A stretch of 39,492 nucleotides of DNA from Actinomycetes bacterium (GTDB lineage Bacteria; Actinomycetota; Acidimicrobiia; Acidimicrobiales; Ilumatobacteraceae), in the NCBI GenBank assembly GCA_025356335.1, contig JANXUF010000044.1, positions 1 through 39,492 on the forward strand. The letters are read 5' to 3'. Under the pieces are notes generated by a model. The model made no database searches, was not told the DNA's origin, and was given only the letters and a program-made list of their open reading frames with translations. Position numbers and translations under genes: made by a program. How positions within the stretch are numbered: position 1 is the stretch's first letter; each line of letters starts with the position of its first letter. Shown in pieces: positions 1 to 8,597 of the stretch.

Positions 1-8
1 TTTTACAG

Positions 9-91
9 TGGGCGAGGGGGGACTTGAACCCCCACATCCTTTCGAATACTGGCACCTGAAGCCAGCGCGTCTGCCATTCCGCCACTCGCCC
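9..91 (-). tRNA. tRNA-Leu (anticodon CAG)
   Basis: Read on the minus strand, the 7-bp acceptor stem GGGCGAG/CTCGCCC, a D arm, an anticodon stem CTGGC/GCCAG around the loop TTCAGGT (anticodon CAG), a long class II variable arm and a normal T arm (GGTTCAAGTCC) are all visible. The discriminator base is A and CCA is not encoded. A tRNA-Leu also borders fhaA in mycobacteria, so the position is syntenic. Confidence 0.96.
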
Positions 92-160
92 AGGAGTGAA
101 CACTTGACCATACAGGTGTTCACGACCACGGCCAACACGCATTTCCTGTCGCTGACCAAT

Positions 161-245
161 CGAGTATTTGCGCGAATGGAGTAGGAACACGCCCCACGGT
201 GCAAGCGAAATACTCGTTTGACGTCGGGGGTCAGCGAAATACTCG
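161..245. promoter_or_regulatory. Three AAATACTCG repeats upstream of fhaA
   Basis: The 9-mer AAATACTCG occurs inverted at 161-169 and direct at 208-216 and 237-245; the two direct copies extend to GCGAAATACTCG. They lie between the tRNA-Leu gene and fhaA, in a stretch with no convincing gene, so they may be binding sites for a regulator of the fhaA operon. The binding protein is unknown. The rest of 92-349 shows nothing else except a short tandem repeat. Confidence 0.4.
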
Positions 246-273
246 ATGCGGAGTCCGGCATTGCGGGAACGGC

Positions 274-299
274 GAGCGCGGGCAGAGAGCGCGGGCAGA
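274..299. repeat. 13-bp tandem repeat, two copies
   Basis: The unit GAGCGCGGGCAGA is repeated exactly twice and a third, diverged partial copy follows. It lies upstream of the likely fhaA start and argues against the longer reading frame there being coding. Confidence 0.7.
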
Positions 300-349
300 G
301 AGCGCAGGGGGGCGGTGCCGAGCCCGGGGAGGTCTTGACCACTAGCCTG

Positions 350-1021
350 ATGCGTACTTGTGTGTCGCATCATGTTGGAAAAGGCGTAGAGCGAATGGCT
401 GACGGCGTGTTCTCACGCGCATTCAAGGGAACGGTGCGCCCGATCGAGTTGGGACGACGGCTGATCCGCGAGATGGATGAGCATCGTTCTGTCGACGTCA
501 AAGGTCGCAGGACCGTCCCCAACGAGTTCACCGTGTGGCTCAGCCCGACAGATCATGCGGGCTTCGCCGACATCGACGAGACGTTGATCACCGAACTGCG
601 CGAGGCAGCCCGCGAATACGCGCGCGACGAGGGGTACCACTTCGTCGGCCCGATCGTCGTCGAACTCGCCGTCGACAACGCACTCAAAGCCGGCCGCTTC
701 GGGATCTCCAGTCAGACGAAGGAATCGCCAGGCGGCATCGGTGCCGGCGGACTCGTCGTCCCTTCCGGGGAACGGATCGCACTCACGGAAGCGACCACGA
801 GTATGGGCAGGGCGCAGGACTGCACGATCGTGCTCAACGATCTCAACGTCAGCCGCCGCCATGCCGAAGTCAAGCCACTCGGCACCGGCTTCGTCCTCTA
901 CGACCTCGGCTCGACGAACGGCACGAAGCTCAACGGCGTGCGCCTCGACGGTTCTCGGCCGCTCAAAGACGGTGACGTCATCACGCTCGGCGCCACGCAG
1001 ATCCGATTCGAAGCCTCGTGA
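350..1021 (+). CDS. fhaA: FhaA-like FHA domain protein
   Basis: A phosphothreonine-reading adaptor, expected to act at the inner membrane in control of peptidoglycan synthesis, as mycobacterial FhaA does. Residues about 10-125 match the FhaA N-terminal domain (DUF3662 type: VERMADGVFSRAF, then VPNEFTVWLSP). Residues 140-223 are an FHA domain with GR at 153-154, SRRHAE at 168-173 and STNG at 188-191. The frame is open from 218, but the upstream part is low-complexity. ATG 350 keeps the whole N-terminal domain; GTG 362 and ATG 395 are alternatives. A TAGCCT hexamer at 343-348 may be a -10 box but does not settle the start. It is the first gene of the growth-signalling operon; in mycobacteria FhaA binds phosphorylated membrane partners, and the same role is inferred here. 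Confidence 0.9.
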   Translation: MRTCVSHHVGKGVERMADGVFSRAFKGTVRPIELGRRLIREMDEHRSVDVKGRRTVPNEFTVWLSPTDHAGFADIDETLITELREAAREYARDEGYHFVGPIVVELAVDNALKAGRFGISSQTKESPGGIGAGGLVVPSGERIALTEATTSMGRAQDCTIVLNDLNVSRRHAEVKPLGTGFVLYDLGSTNGTKLNGVRLDGSRPLKDGDVITLGATQIRFEAS

Positions 1022-1025
1022 CTCG

Positions 1026-1142
1026 ATGAGCTCACGGCTCGCAAACACCGCCACCATGCCCGCCCCGATGTTCACGCCGATGCAGGCAACCATTGCCGTC
1101 CAGCCGCTCATCCTCCAGCACGTCTCGGAGAACCATCGATGA
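1026..1142 (+). CDS. Candidate 38-aa small ORF between fhaA and fhaB
   Basis: An ATG four bases after the fhaA stop opens a 38-codon frame that ends in ATGA with the fhaB start, so its stop overlaps the next start by four bases. It fills exactly the only gap before fhaB. The product is Met/Pro/Gln-rich in the middle and ends in a short hydrophobic stretch (IAVQPLILQ); it matches no family I recognise. No Shine-Dalgarno sequence is visible. It could be a translational coupling device, a small protein, or chance; see also the similar ORF before pknB. Confidence 0.3.
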   Translation: MSSRLANTATMPAPMFTPMQATIAVQPLILQHVSENHR

Positions 1143-1702
1143 CCGATCAGCTCCTGAGCGTCTTCAAGATCTGTCTGCTCGTACTGCTGTACCTCTTCTT
1201 CGCCCGCGTGCTCTATGCCGTCTGGAGCGAGGTCCGTTCGCCCAAACGCAACAACACGGCGAACTCCGGCGGAATCCCGCATGTGTCGGTGGGTTCCTCG
1301 GCGCCGTCTTTCCACGCGCCGGCCGCAACCGCTCAGCCGATCATGCAGACGGCGCCGAGTAGCCGATCGACCCTGACCCCGGAGACGAGGAGCACGAAGT
1401 TGTCCCGCGGCCAGGTGTCGAAGATGATCGTCATCGAGCCGCGGTCGCGCAAGGGCGCGAGCTTCCTCATCGGCGACGAGTTGACGATCGGACGATCAGA
1501 CGGGTGCACCGTGTCGATCACGGACGACGAGTTCATCTCTCAGGTACATGCACGCGCGTTCGTCAGCAACGGCCAGGCGTTCGTCGAAGATCTCGGCTCG
1601 ACGAACGGTAGCTACCACAACGGCAACCGCCTGACAGGACCTGTTGCGTTGCAGCGCGGCGACCGGCTGCAGATCGGCAACACCGTCCTGGAGGCGACCT
1701 AG
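1139..1702 (+). CDS. fhaB: FhaB/FipA-like membrane FHA protein
   Basis: A small membrane-anchored phosphothreonine reader. A single transmembrane helix covers residues 6-28, followed by a basic, Ser/Pro/Ala-rich linker to about 95. The C-terminal FHA domain has GRS at 118-120, SQVHA at 134-138 and STNG at 154-157. Mycobacterial FhaB (FipA) is phosphorylated by the PASTA kinase and helps assemble the division and elongation machinery; gene order and architecture support the same role here. The stop overlaps the pstP GTG by one base (TAGTG), indicating translational coupling. CGGAG lies just upstream of ATG 1139. Confidence 0.93.
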   Translation: MTDQLLSVFKICLLVLLYLFFARVLYAVWSEVRSPKRNNTANSGGIPHVSVGSSAPSFHAPAATAQPIMQTAPSSRSTLTPETRSTKLSRGQVSKMIVIEPRSRKGASFLIGDELTIGRSDGCTVSITDDEFISQVHARAFVSNGQAFVEDLGSTNGSYHNGNRLTGPVALQRGDRLQIGNTVLEAT

Positions 1703-3321
1703 TGGCGACCCTGCGCTGGGGTGCGACGACCGACGTCGGCCGCATCCGCACGTCCAACGAAGATGCGTACGTCGCCAAACCGGGCCTGTTCGTCGTCGCC
1801 GACGGTATGGGCGGTCATCTCGCCGGCGAGGTCGCCAGCGAATTGGCCGTCGCCACGCTCGACCAACGGCTCGGCTCGGCAACGCCGTCAGAAGCCACTG
1901 TCGACGCGCTGTCGTCGGCGGTACAGCAGGCAAACGATGCGATCTTCTACGAGTCCCAATCCGACGCAACCCGCCTCGGCATGGGGACGACCGTGACGGC
2001 GATCGTCGTCATCCGTTCCGCAGACCAGGACGACGACGCTGCGGAGCTGTTCGCCATTGCCAACGTCGGCGACTCCCGCGCCTACGCCTTCCGCGGTGAT
2101 CGCCTCGTGCAGCTGAGCGTCGACCACAGCTATGTCCAGGAACTCGTCGCCAGCGGGCAGATCGAGCCGGAAGAAGCCCGCACCCACCCCAACCGCAACA
2201 TCGTCACCAAGGCGTTGGGCATCGAACTCGGCGTCGAACCCGATGTCTGGACGTTGCCGATCGTTGCAGGTGACAGGCTACTGCTGTGCTCTGACGGGCT
2301 GGTGGACGAGGTTGCTGACGCGGCGATTGCCTCGATCATGCGCACCGTCGACGAGCCGCAGGATGCCGCCGAGGAGCTGGTGGCCGCCGCCAATGTCAAC
2401 GGCGGACGTGACAACGTGACGGTCGTGGTCATCGATGTCATCGCCGTCGAACCGACGGAAGCGTCGAAAAAGCAGACAGCGATTGCCTCCGGGGCATCGG
2501 CGCCGACGACTGCATCCGACCAGTTCGGGCCGGTTCCGCGCCGCGTGTCGGCTGCGTTGCAGCCTTCCGGGTCGATCGCCGTCGACGCGGAAGCCGGTAT
2601 TGATGACTACGCAGAACTCGATGAGCGCGAGCGGGTCGGCACGAGCGATCAAGCACGCAGCGCAGGACGCGATGACACCGTCGGTATCGCCCGCTCCGGC
2701 CCGAAGACGGTGGCGACCGACGCGAATGCCGTGGCAGCGTTGCAGGCAACGAAGCAGGCAACGAAGCAGGCGACGAAGACAGGCGAGGCAGCGAAGAGAG
2801 CCGCTGCCTCGAACAACGGTGGCACGAGCGTTACGACCACGTCTCGCCCGGTCGATCACAGCGGTTCGATTCCGATTCCCCGCCTGGTCAAGGACGCCAG
2901 TAAGCCGATCCCCCGACCGAAGCGCCGCAAGATCAGCGTGGCGTCGGTCCTCTTTGCCACCGCCGTGCTGGCGGTGTTCGTCGCTGCCTTCGCCTTCACC
3001 GCCGCCCAGGCCCGAAGTGGCTACTTCGTTGCGTTCCGTGGCGAAGAGATCTACGTCTTCAAGGGCAAACCGGACGGCATGCTGTGGTTCGACCCGACCG
3101 TCGCGGTGGACACACAGAAAAAGCGGTCGGACATCACGCCCGATCAGATTCCGGCGATCGAAGCGAAACCGACGTTCGAGAACGTCGCCAGCGCACTGCA
3201 GTACGTCACCCTCCTCACCAACCAGACGAAAACGGTCACCACTGCACCCGCCACGACCACCCCTCAGACCACCGCAGCATCGCTGACGACTGCACCGCCG
3301 ACGACCGTCATCGGTGGGTAG
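1702..3321 (+). CDS. pstP: PP2C-family Ser/Thr protein phosphatase PstP
   Basis: A metal-dependent PPM/PP2C phosphatase that reverses PknB phosphorylation. The catalytic domain (about 1-245) carries SNED (18-21), ADGMGGH (33-39), NVGDSRAY, CSDGLVDEV and GGRDNVTVVV, the metal-binding acidic motifs of the family. A low-complexity Ala/Thr/Lys juxtamembrane region follows, with a short ATKQ repeat, then one transmembrane helix at about 412-436 and an extracellular tail ending in Thr/Pro repeats. The 539-residue length and topology match actinobacterial PstP. The GTG start overlaps the fhaB stop. rodA follows after three bases. Confidence 0.95.
   Translation: MATLRWGATTDVGRIRTSNEDAYVAKPGLFVVADGMGGHLAGEVASELAVATLDQRLGSATPSEATVDALSSAVQQANDAIFYESQSDATRLGMGTTVTAIVVIRSADQDDDAAELFAIANVGDSRAYAFRGDRLVQLSVDHSYVQELVASGQIEPEEARTHPNRNIVTKALGIELGVEPDVWTLPIVAGDRLLLCSDGLVDEVADAAIASIMRTVDEPQDAAEELVAAANVNGGRDNVTVVVIDVIAVEPTEASKKQTAIASGASAPTTASDQFGPVPRRVSAALQPSGSIAVDAEAGIDDYAELDERERVGTSDQARSAGRDDTVGIARSGPKTVATDANAVAALQATKQATKQATKTGEAAKRAAASNNGGTSVTTTSRPVDHSGSIPIPRLVKDASKPIPRPKRRKISVASVLFATAVLAVFVAAFAFTAAQARSGYFVAFRGEEIYVFKGKPDGMLWFDPTVAVDTQKKRSDITPDQIPAIEAKPTFENVASALQYVTLLTNQTKTVTTAPATTTPQTTAASLTTAPPTTVIGG
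2743..2778 (+). repeat. 12-bp tandem repeat in pstP
   Basis: Three copies of CAGGCAACGAAG (the third with one A-to-G change) encode a repeating Gln-Ala-Thr-Lys in the cytoplasmic juxtamembrane region of PstP. Copy number may vary between strains by slippage. Confidence 0.8.
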
Positions 3322-3324
3322 ACC

Positions 3325-4710
3325 ATGAACCGCAGAAATACTGAGCTCGGTCTCATTCTGCTCGCAGTCCTGATCACCGGCTGCGCCTACGTACTGTCGG
3401 CGCTCGGCAAGGACAGCAATATCCCGGCGAACCTCGTGCCGTTCCTGGCGGCGCTCGTCGGGTTGCTCGTCGTCGCCCACGTGGCGACGCGGTATCTGGC
3501 ACGCGGTGCCGATTCGATCGTGCTGCCGATCGTCGTGCTGCTCAACGGCATCGGCTACGTGGTGCTCGTGAGGCTCAACGCTCATCGCTTCGCCGGACCA
3601 CAGGCGACATGGACGTTCATCGGCATCGGGGCATACGTCGCCACGCTGATCGTCGTCAGGCGAGTCAACGACCTACGACTCCACCACTGGCGATTCTTCT
3701 GGCTCGGTGTCGTGCTGCTGATGCTGCCGCTCGTGCCAGGCATCGGACGCGAGGTCGGCGGCGCGCGGATCTGGGTCAGCGTCGGCCCGCTGAGCTTTCA
3801 GCCAGGTGAGATCGCCAAGATCTGCCTGGCGATCTTCTTCGCCGGCTATCTCGAGGAGCGCCGCGAGTTGATCGCCGCAGGCACGTGGCGAGTCGGCCCG
3901 CTCAATCTCCCGGAGCCGCGCTACCTGCTGCCGATCCTCGCCGCCTGGGGCGTGTCGGTCGTACTGATGGTCGGGATGAAGGATCTCGGGACTGCGTTGA
4001 TGTTCTTCACGCTGTTCGTGGTGATGCTGTGGGTCGGAACGGAAAAGGGCAGTTACCTGGCGATCGGCGCGGTCCTGTTCAGCGGAGCGGCGTTCGTTGC
4101 GTGGAAGGTCATCGCCAATGTCCAGAACCGCGTCAATCTGTGGATCGATCCCTGGAGTCGCTACCGCGACGTCCACGGCGGTTATCAGATCATCCAGGCG
4201 CAGTTCGGCATCGCCAGCGGCAGCCTCGGCGGGCTCGGTCTCGGCCAGGGAACGCCTGGCAAGATCCCGGCTGCGCAGAACGACTTCATCTTTGCAGCGA
4301 TCGCCGAAGAGCTCGGTCTGTTCGGTGCCACCGCCATCCTGATGGCCTTTGTTCTGATCGTAGGGTCAGGTCTGCGGACGGCGACGAAAGCCGAGCGGCC
4401 GTTTGAAAAATTGCTGGCCGTCGGACTGACCACGGTGCTCGGCATCCAGGCGTTCATCATCATCGGCGGAGTGTTGCGGGTGCTGCCGCTGACCGGTGTC
4501 ACGCTTCCGTTCGTCAGTTATGGCGGCTCCTCGCTGGTGTCCAACTACGTTCTGCTGGCGCTGCTGATGCGCATCGGTGACTCCACCGCCCGCCGTATCG
4601 GTGAGCTGCCGGACGACGTATCGTGGGCTCAGCGGCGAGCGGCGAGGCGTTGGGCAAAGGGCGTCACGCGGACGAACGTAGGCGATGCCGACGGAACGGC
4701 GATCGCATGA
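3325..4710 (+). CDS. rodA: SEDS peptidoglycan glycosyltransferase RodA/FtsW
   Basis: A polytopic SEDS protein of 461 residues with about ten to twelve hydrophobic helices. It polymerises lipid II glycan strands in partnership with a class B PBP. Family hallmarks are visible: the GPLSFQPGEIAKI segment in the middle, the YQIIQAQFGIASGSLGGLGLGQG loop (about 285-310) and GVTLPFVSYGGSSLVSNY near the C-terminus. The immediate coupling to a class B PBP (stop and start share ATGA at 4707-4710) identifies it as the RodA partner of PbpA, as in mycobacteria, rather than divisional FtsW. Confidence 0.95.
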   Translation: MNRRNTELGLILLAVLITGCAYVLSALGKDSNIPANLVPFLAALVGLLVVAHVATRYLARGADSIVLPIVVLLNGIGYVVLVRLNAHRFAGPQATWTFIGIGAYVATLIVVRRVNDLRLHHWRFFWLGVVLLMLPLVPGIGREVGGARIWVSVGPLSFQPGEIAKICLAIFFAGYLEERRELIAAGTWRVGPLNLPEPRYLLPILAAWGVSVVLMVGMKDLGTALMFFTLFVVMLWVGTEKGSYLAIGAVLFSGAAFVAWKVIANVQNRVNLWIDPWSRYRDVHGGYQIIQAQFGIASGSLGGLGLGQGTPGKIPAAQNDFIFAAIAEELGLFGATAILMAFVLIVGSGLRTATKAERPFEKLLAVGLTTVLGIQAFIIIGGVLRVLPLTGVTLPFVSYGGSSLVSNYVLLALLMRIGDSTARRIGELPDDVSWAQRRAARRWAKGVTRTNVGDADGTAIA

Positions 4711-6200
4711 ACCGCCAGATCCGCCTGCTCGCCGTCGGGCTGCTCGTCTGCTACGCAGCGCTGTTCATCAAGCTGAACATCCTGCAGGTCGGCGAATCGA
4801 AGCAGTTGAGTGCCGACCCACGCAACGATCGCGCCGTCATCCAGACATTCAACAAGCCGCGTGGACCGATCATGAGCGCCGACGGGGTCGTGCTCGCCAG
4901 CAGTGTTGCCACGCCGACCGAGAAGTTCAAGTTCCAGCGCCAGTACCCAACCGGCGACCTGTTCGCCGACGTCACCGGCTACTACTCCTTCACCTACGGG
5001 GCGACGCAGGTCGAGAAGGTCGAAAATGCCATCCTCGCCGGCACGACGACGCAGCAGCAGGTCGGCGCGCTCGGCAACATCTTCACCAAGGACACGAACA
5101 CGACCGGGTCCGTCACCTTGACCTTGCGCAACGATCTGCAGACGGTGGCGAAAACGGCACTCGGCGACAGAGAAGGGTCCGTCGTCGTCCTCGACCCTCG
5201 TACCGGAGCGATCCTGGCGATGTACAGCTACCCGAGCTACGACCCGAATCAGGTTGCAGACCATGACAGTGTCGCTGCCGCAAACGCGCTGGCGGTGATG
5301 AATGCCGACGGTCGCAAGCCGTTGCTGGCCAACGCCTACCAGGAGCGCTACATGCCGGGCTCGACGTTCAAGATGCTCACAGTGTCCGCAGCGCTCGAGA
5401 ATGGAACCGTCACCACGGCGACGACGTTCCCGAGCGAACGGCAGTTCCTTCCGCCGCAGACCACCGACCCGATCCTGAACTTTGCCGGCGAGTTGTGCGG
5501 CGGTACGTTGGCCGTGTCGTTCGCCCGGTCGTGCAATACGGCGTTCGCCCGCGTTGCCGTCGACATGGGCCCGCAGGCGTGGATCGACGGCGTTGGCAAA
5601 TTCGGTGTCAACAACGAGGCAGTCCCGATCGACCTGCCTGGCGCAGCGAAGAGCACGATCGGCACTCCGACGTTCCTGGCCACACTGTCGCAGAATATTC
5701 CGCTGTTGGGTATCGGTGGATTCGGGCAGGGAAACGATTCGATCACCCCGTTGCAAATGGCGATGGTCGGCGCAACGATCGCCAATGGTGGCGTCGAGAT
5801 GAAGCCCTTTGCAATCGCCAATACGAAGGACTTCAACGGCAACATTCTCAGCCAGACGGCACCGACACCGTGGCGATCCCCGATTTCGGCTGCAACATCG
5901 GCGATCGTCACGCAACTGATGATCGGCGTCGTTCAGACGGGTACGGCGAGGTGCTGTTTGAAACTCGACGGGGGTATCCAGGCAGCCGCCAAGACCGGGA
6001 CTGCGCAACTGAATGCGACCGGTCAGCCACCTCGTTCCCATGCCTGGATCGTCGCCTTTGCACCCGCTGAAGCCCCACGGTACGTCGTGGCTGTCATGCT
6101 GAAAGGCGTGAACGACCAAATCTCGGCGGGGACCGGCGGTACTCTTGCTGGACCGATTGCCCGACAGATGCTCAATGCTGCACTGGCGATCCCCCAATGA
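4707..6200 (+). CDS. pbpA: Class B penicillin-binding protein PbpA
   Basis: A monofunctional DD-transpeptidase that crosslinks peptidoglycan outside the membrane. The N-terminal signal anchor (about 5-22) is followed by a PBP dimerisation-like region and a transpeptidase domain with all three active-site motifs: STFK at 219-222 (nucleophile Ser219), SCN at 275-277 and KTG at 429-431. At 497 residues it has the length of mycobacterial PbpA. ATG 4707 was chosen because it overlaps the rodA stop and begins directly with the membrane anchor; the frame is open further upstream only as an arginine-rich shadow of rodA. Expected to work with RodA. Confidence 0.95.
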   Translation: MNRQIRLLAVGLLVCYAALFIKLNILQVGESKQLSADPRNDRAVIQTFNKPRGPIMSADGVVLASSVATPTEKFKFQRQYPTGDLFADVTGYYSFTYGATQVEKVENAILAGTTTQQQVGALGNIFTKDTNTTGSVTLTLRNDLQTVAKTALGDREGSVVVLDPRTGAILAMYSYPSYDPNQVADHDSVAAANALAVMNADGRKPLLANAYQERYMPGSTFKMLTVSAALENGTVTTATTFPSERQFLPPQTTDPILNFAGELCGGTLAVSFARSCNTAFARVAVDMGPQAWIDGVGKFGVNNEAVPIDLPGAAKSTIGTPTFLATLSQNIPLLGIGGFGQGNDSITPLQMAMVGATIANGGVEMKPFAIANTKDFNGNILSQTAPTPWRSPISAATSAIVTQLMIGVVQTGTARCCLKLDGGIQAAAKTGTAQLNATGQPPRSHAWIVAFAPAEAPRYVVAVMLKGVNDQISAGTGGTLAGPIARQMLNAALAIPQ

Positions 6201-6301
6201 TGCCAGACGAAATCACGCAGTTCTCCGCCCAGCAGTCCGGCCGACTGCAGTCCGAAATGATGCCGCACCCGACGCCGTACACGATCCAGAACGCCCGATG
6301 A
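6197..6301 (+). CDS. Candidate 34-aa small ORF between pbpA and pknB
   Basis: An ATG overlaps the pbpA stop (ATGA at 6197-6200) and the frame ends 34 codons later, where its own stop overlaps the pknB start (ATGA at 6298-6301). It thus fills the about 100-base gap between two otherwise coupled genes exactly, in a different frame from PknB. The peptide is polar, begins MMPDEITQFSAQQSG, has no membrane segment and matches nothing I recognise. The double ATGA junction is what a translated, coupled gene would show, but a frame this short can arise by chance. Confidence 0.4.
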   Translation: MMPDEITQFSAQQSGRLQSEMMPHPTPYTIQNAR

Positions 6302-8538
6302 GTCTCCCAGCAGGCACGGTCTTCAACGATCGTTATGAAATTCAACAGCGCGTCGGACGCGGCGGCATGGCCGACGTCTTCTTGGCGCGCGATCTGTTAC
6401 TCAATCGCCAAGTCGCGATCAAGGTGTTGTTTCCCGAGTTCGCCACCGATCCGTCATTTGTCGAACGTTTCCGCCGGGAGGCGCAGGCCGCCGCCAATCT
6501 CAACCACCCGAACATCGTCGGCGTCTACGACTGGGGGCGCCAGGCGAACACCTATTTCATGGCGATGGAGTTCGTCAACGGCCGCACCTTGGCCGACATC
6601 CTCCACGCCAACGGCAAGTTGCGCGCCGAACAGGCTGCCGAGATAGCAACAGAAGTAGCCGGCGCGCTCGGATTCGCCCACAAGAACGGCGTCGTCCACC
6701 GCGACATCAAGCCGGCCAACATACTCATCGCCAATGACGGCAGGGTCAAGGTCGCCGATTTCGGCATCGCCAGGGCGCTCAACGCGCCCGTCGAGGAGAA
6801 CCTGACGCAGGTCGGTGCGGTAATGGGCACTGCGACCTATTTCTCGCCGGAGCAGGCCCAGGGTGCGCAACCCGATCCGCGCAGCGACCTGTATTCCCTC
6901 GGCATCGTCCTCTACGAACTCGTTGCCGGTCGACCACCCTTCTCTGGCGACAACCCCGTCAGCATCGCCTACAAGCAGGTGCACGAAGCACCGATGCCGC
7001 TCAACCAGATCGTGCCGGGCCTGCCGAGACCGTACGAGGCGATCGTCGCCAAGTTGCTCGCCAAGAACCCGGCGATGCGCTATCAGAACGCCGAGGCGCT
7101 GCGCGAAGACCTCCGGCGTTTCCGTGATGGTCAGCCTGTCCAGGCGCTGACATCGTTGCTCGGCCAGACAGGCCAGGTGCCCCGCGTCACCCAGACGACG
7201 GCGATGCCGCGTTCGGGGGCCGCCACCAGCCGAACGGTGCAGAATCCCCAGGCCACACGTGCGGTCGCGCAGCCGTCAGCGCCGAGGACCGTCGTGATGC
7301 AACCGACGTCGACGATGCAGCGCACGACGACGATGCAGACCGGTGGCCAGTTGCCGCCCGCCTATACGAACTCGGCCAAGCGCGGTTGGCTCATCGCCCT
7401 CGTCGCCATCCTCGCCATTGCCGTACTGGCAGGGGGCGGCTTCCTGCTGTATCACCAGCTGTCGAAGAAGGACATCACCGTCACGCCGACATGCCCGACT
7501 GGTCCTCCTGATCCGACCTCCACGGTGATCACCGACCCCTCGTGCGCCACTGGCGCGCCGACGATCGTCCACGTTCCCAATCTGATCAACCTGACGCTCG
7601 AGCAGGCGGGGATCGCCATCAAGACGATCTCGCCAGACTTGCAGATCGACGCACAGCCTGTTCCCAAGGACGGCGTTCCTGACAATGTCGTCTATTCGCA
7701 GGATCCGTTGGCCAATATCCCGATTGCCTCGAACGGGACGGTGCACTTCCAGTACAACCCTGCAAAACAACCGGTCCTGATCCCAGACGGTCTCGCCGGC
7801 CAGCCGGAGCCGACGGTCGAAGCAGCATTGACGAAGATCGGGCTGATCGTCAAACAGGTGCCGACACCGAGCGACACCGTCGCCGCCGGATTGGTGATCA
7901 GTACCGACCCGGCCGCCGGCGCATCGGTACTGCCGGGTTCGACTGTCACGCTTGCCGTGTCGAGCGGCAAGGGTCAGGCGATCGTGCCGAACGTGCAGGG
8001 TGAGCCGGAGGCGCAGGCCCGCAAGGACCTGACAGCCGCAGGGTTCGTCGTCGGCGCCTCGCAGCAGGAGAACAGTGACACCATCACGGTCGGCAGTGCG
8101 ACGCGGACCGACCCGGCGAATGGCAGTTCGCTCGACCGCGGTTCGCCCGTCACGCTGTTCGTCTCAGCAGGCGGGACGCCGACGACGGTGCCTCCACTCG
8201 TCAACCTCAGCGAGAGCGCGGCGCGCGATGCCCTGCAGGCTGCGAACCTCAAGGTCACCGTCGTCAATCTGACGGTCCCGTTCGGCGATCCGCGGGTCAA
8301 CAAGGTCGTCTCCCAGGACAACGCCGCCGGCACCCAGGTGGCCAAGAACACGGTCGTCACGATCGTGGTGGGTCGCGCCGGCCCGCCGCCGACACCAGCA
8401 CCGACACCAGCACCGACGCCGGCACCCACCGTTGCGCCGACGACCACCACGACGACCTCCCCACCGACGACGGCGCCAGCCCCGACAACAACGACAACCA
8501 CCACCACGACTACGACGACGGCAAAACCCGGCCCCTGA
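6298..8538 (+). CDS. pknB: PASTA-domain Ser/Thr protein kinase PknB
   Basis: A transmembrane Hanks-type kinase that senses muropeptides or lipid II outside and phosphorylates cell-wall and division proteins inside. The kinase domain (about 12-275) has GRGGMADV (20-27), Lys42 in AIKVL, HRDIKPAN (134-141) and DFG (154-156). A Thr/Pro/Gln juxtamembrane region leads to one transmembrane helix (about 361-386). Four PASTA repeats follow, starting near 421, 494, 561 and 631, then a Pro/Thr tail (about 700-746) with PTPA and poly-Thr runs, unusual compared with PknB proteins that end at the last PASTA. ATG 6298 was chosen over the upstream frame, which is an Arg-rich shadow. No pknA lies beside it. 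Confidence 0.96.
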   Translation: MSLPAGTVFNDRYEIQQRVGRGGMADVFLARDLLLNRQVAIKVLFPEFATDPSFVERFRREAQAAANLNHPNIVGVYDWGRQANTYFMAMEFVNGRTLADILHANGKLRAEQAAEIATEVAGALGFAHKNGVVHRDIKPANILIANDGRVKVADFGIARALNAPVEENLTQVGAVMGTATYFSPEQAQGAQPDPRSDLYSLGIVLYELVAGRPPFSGDNPVSIAYKQVHEAPMPLNQIVPGLPRPYEAIVAKLLAKNPAMRYQNAEALREDLRRFRDGQPVQALTSLLGQTGQVPRVTQTTAMPRSGAATSRTVQNPQATRAVAQPSAPRTVVMQPTSTMQRTTTMQTGGQLPPAYTNSAKRGWLIALVAILAIAVLAGGGFLLYHQLSKKDITVTPTCPTGPPDPTSTVITDPSCATGAPTIVHVPNLINLTLEQAGIAIKTISPDLQIDAQPVPKDGVPDNVVYSQDPLANIPIASNGTVHFQYNPAKQPVLIPDGLAGQPEPTVEAALTKIGLIVKQVPTPSDTVAAGLVISTDPAAGASVLPGSTVTLAVSSGKGQAIVPNVQGEPEAQARKDLTAAGFVVGASQQENSDTITVGSATRTDPANGSSLDRGSPVTLFVSAGGTPTTVPPLVNLSESAARDALQAANLKVTVVNLTVPFGDPRVNKVVSQDNAAGTQVAKNTVVTIVVGRAGPPPTPAPTPAPTPAPTVAPTTTTTTSPPTTAPAPTTTTTTTTTTTTAKPGP

Positions 8539-8597
8539 CCCTCATCGCTCGATCCTGACGAGTCGAAGCGGCGAACGCCTTGCCCACAACGCCCCGC

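Noticed and set aside
218..349. N-terminal extension of fhaA by 44 codons.
   Set aside because: It runs through tandem repeats and regulatory-looking 9-mers and has no likeness to the family.
2278..3585. A 435-codon open frame on the minus strand opposite pstP and rodA, and similar long antisense frames elsewhere.
   Set aside because: Arg/Asp-rich, low-likeness products typical of the mirror frame of high-GC genes; the plus-strand genes are unmistakable.
8391..8530. Repeats in the Pro/Thr tail of pknB as a CRISPR-like or mobile element.
   Set aside because: They are in-frame codon repeats encoding PTPA and poly-Thr; no spacer structure.
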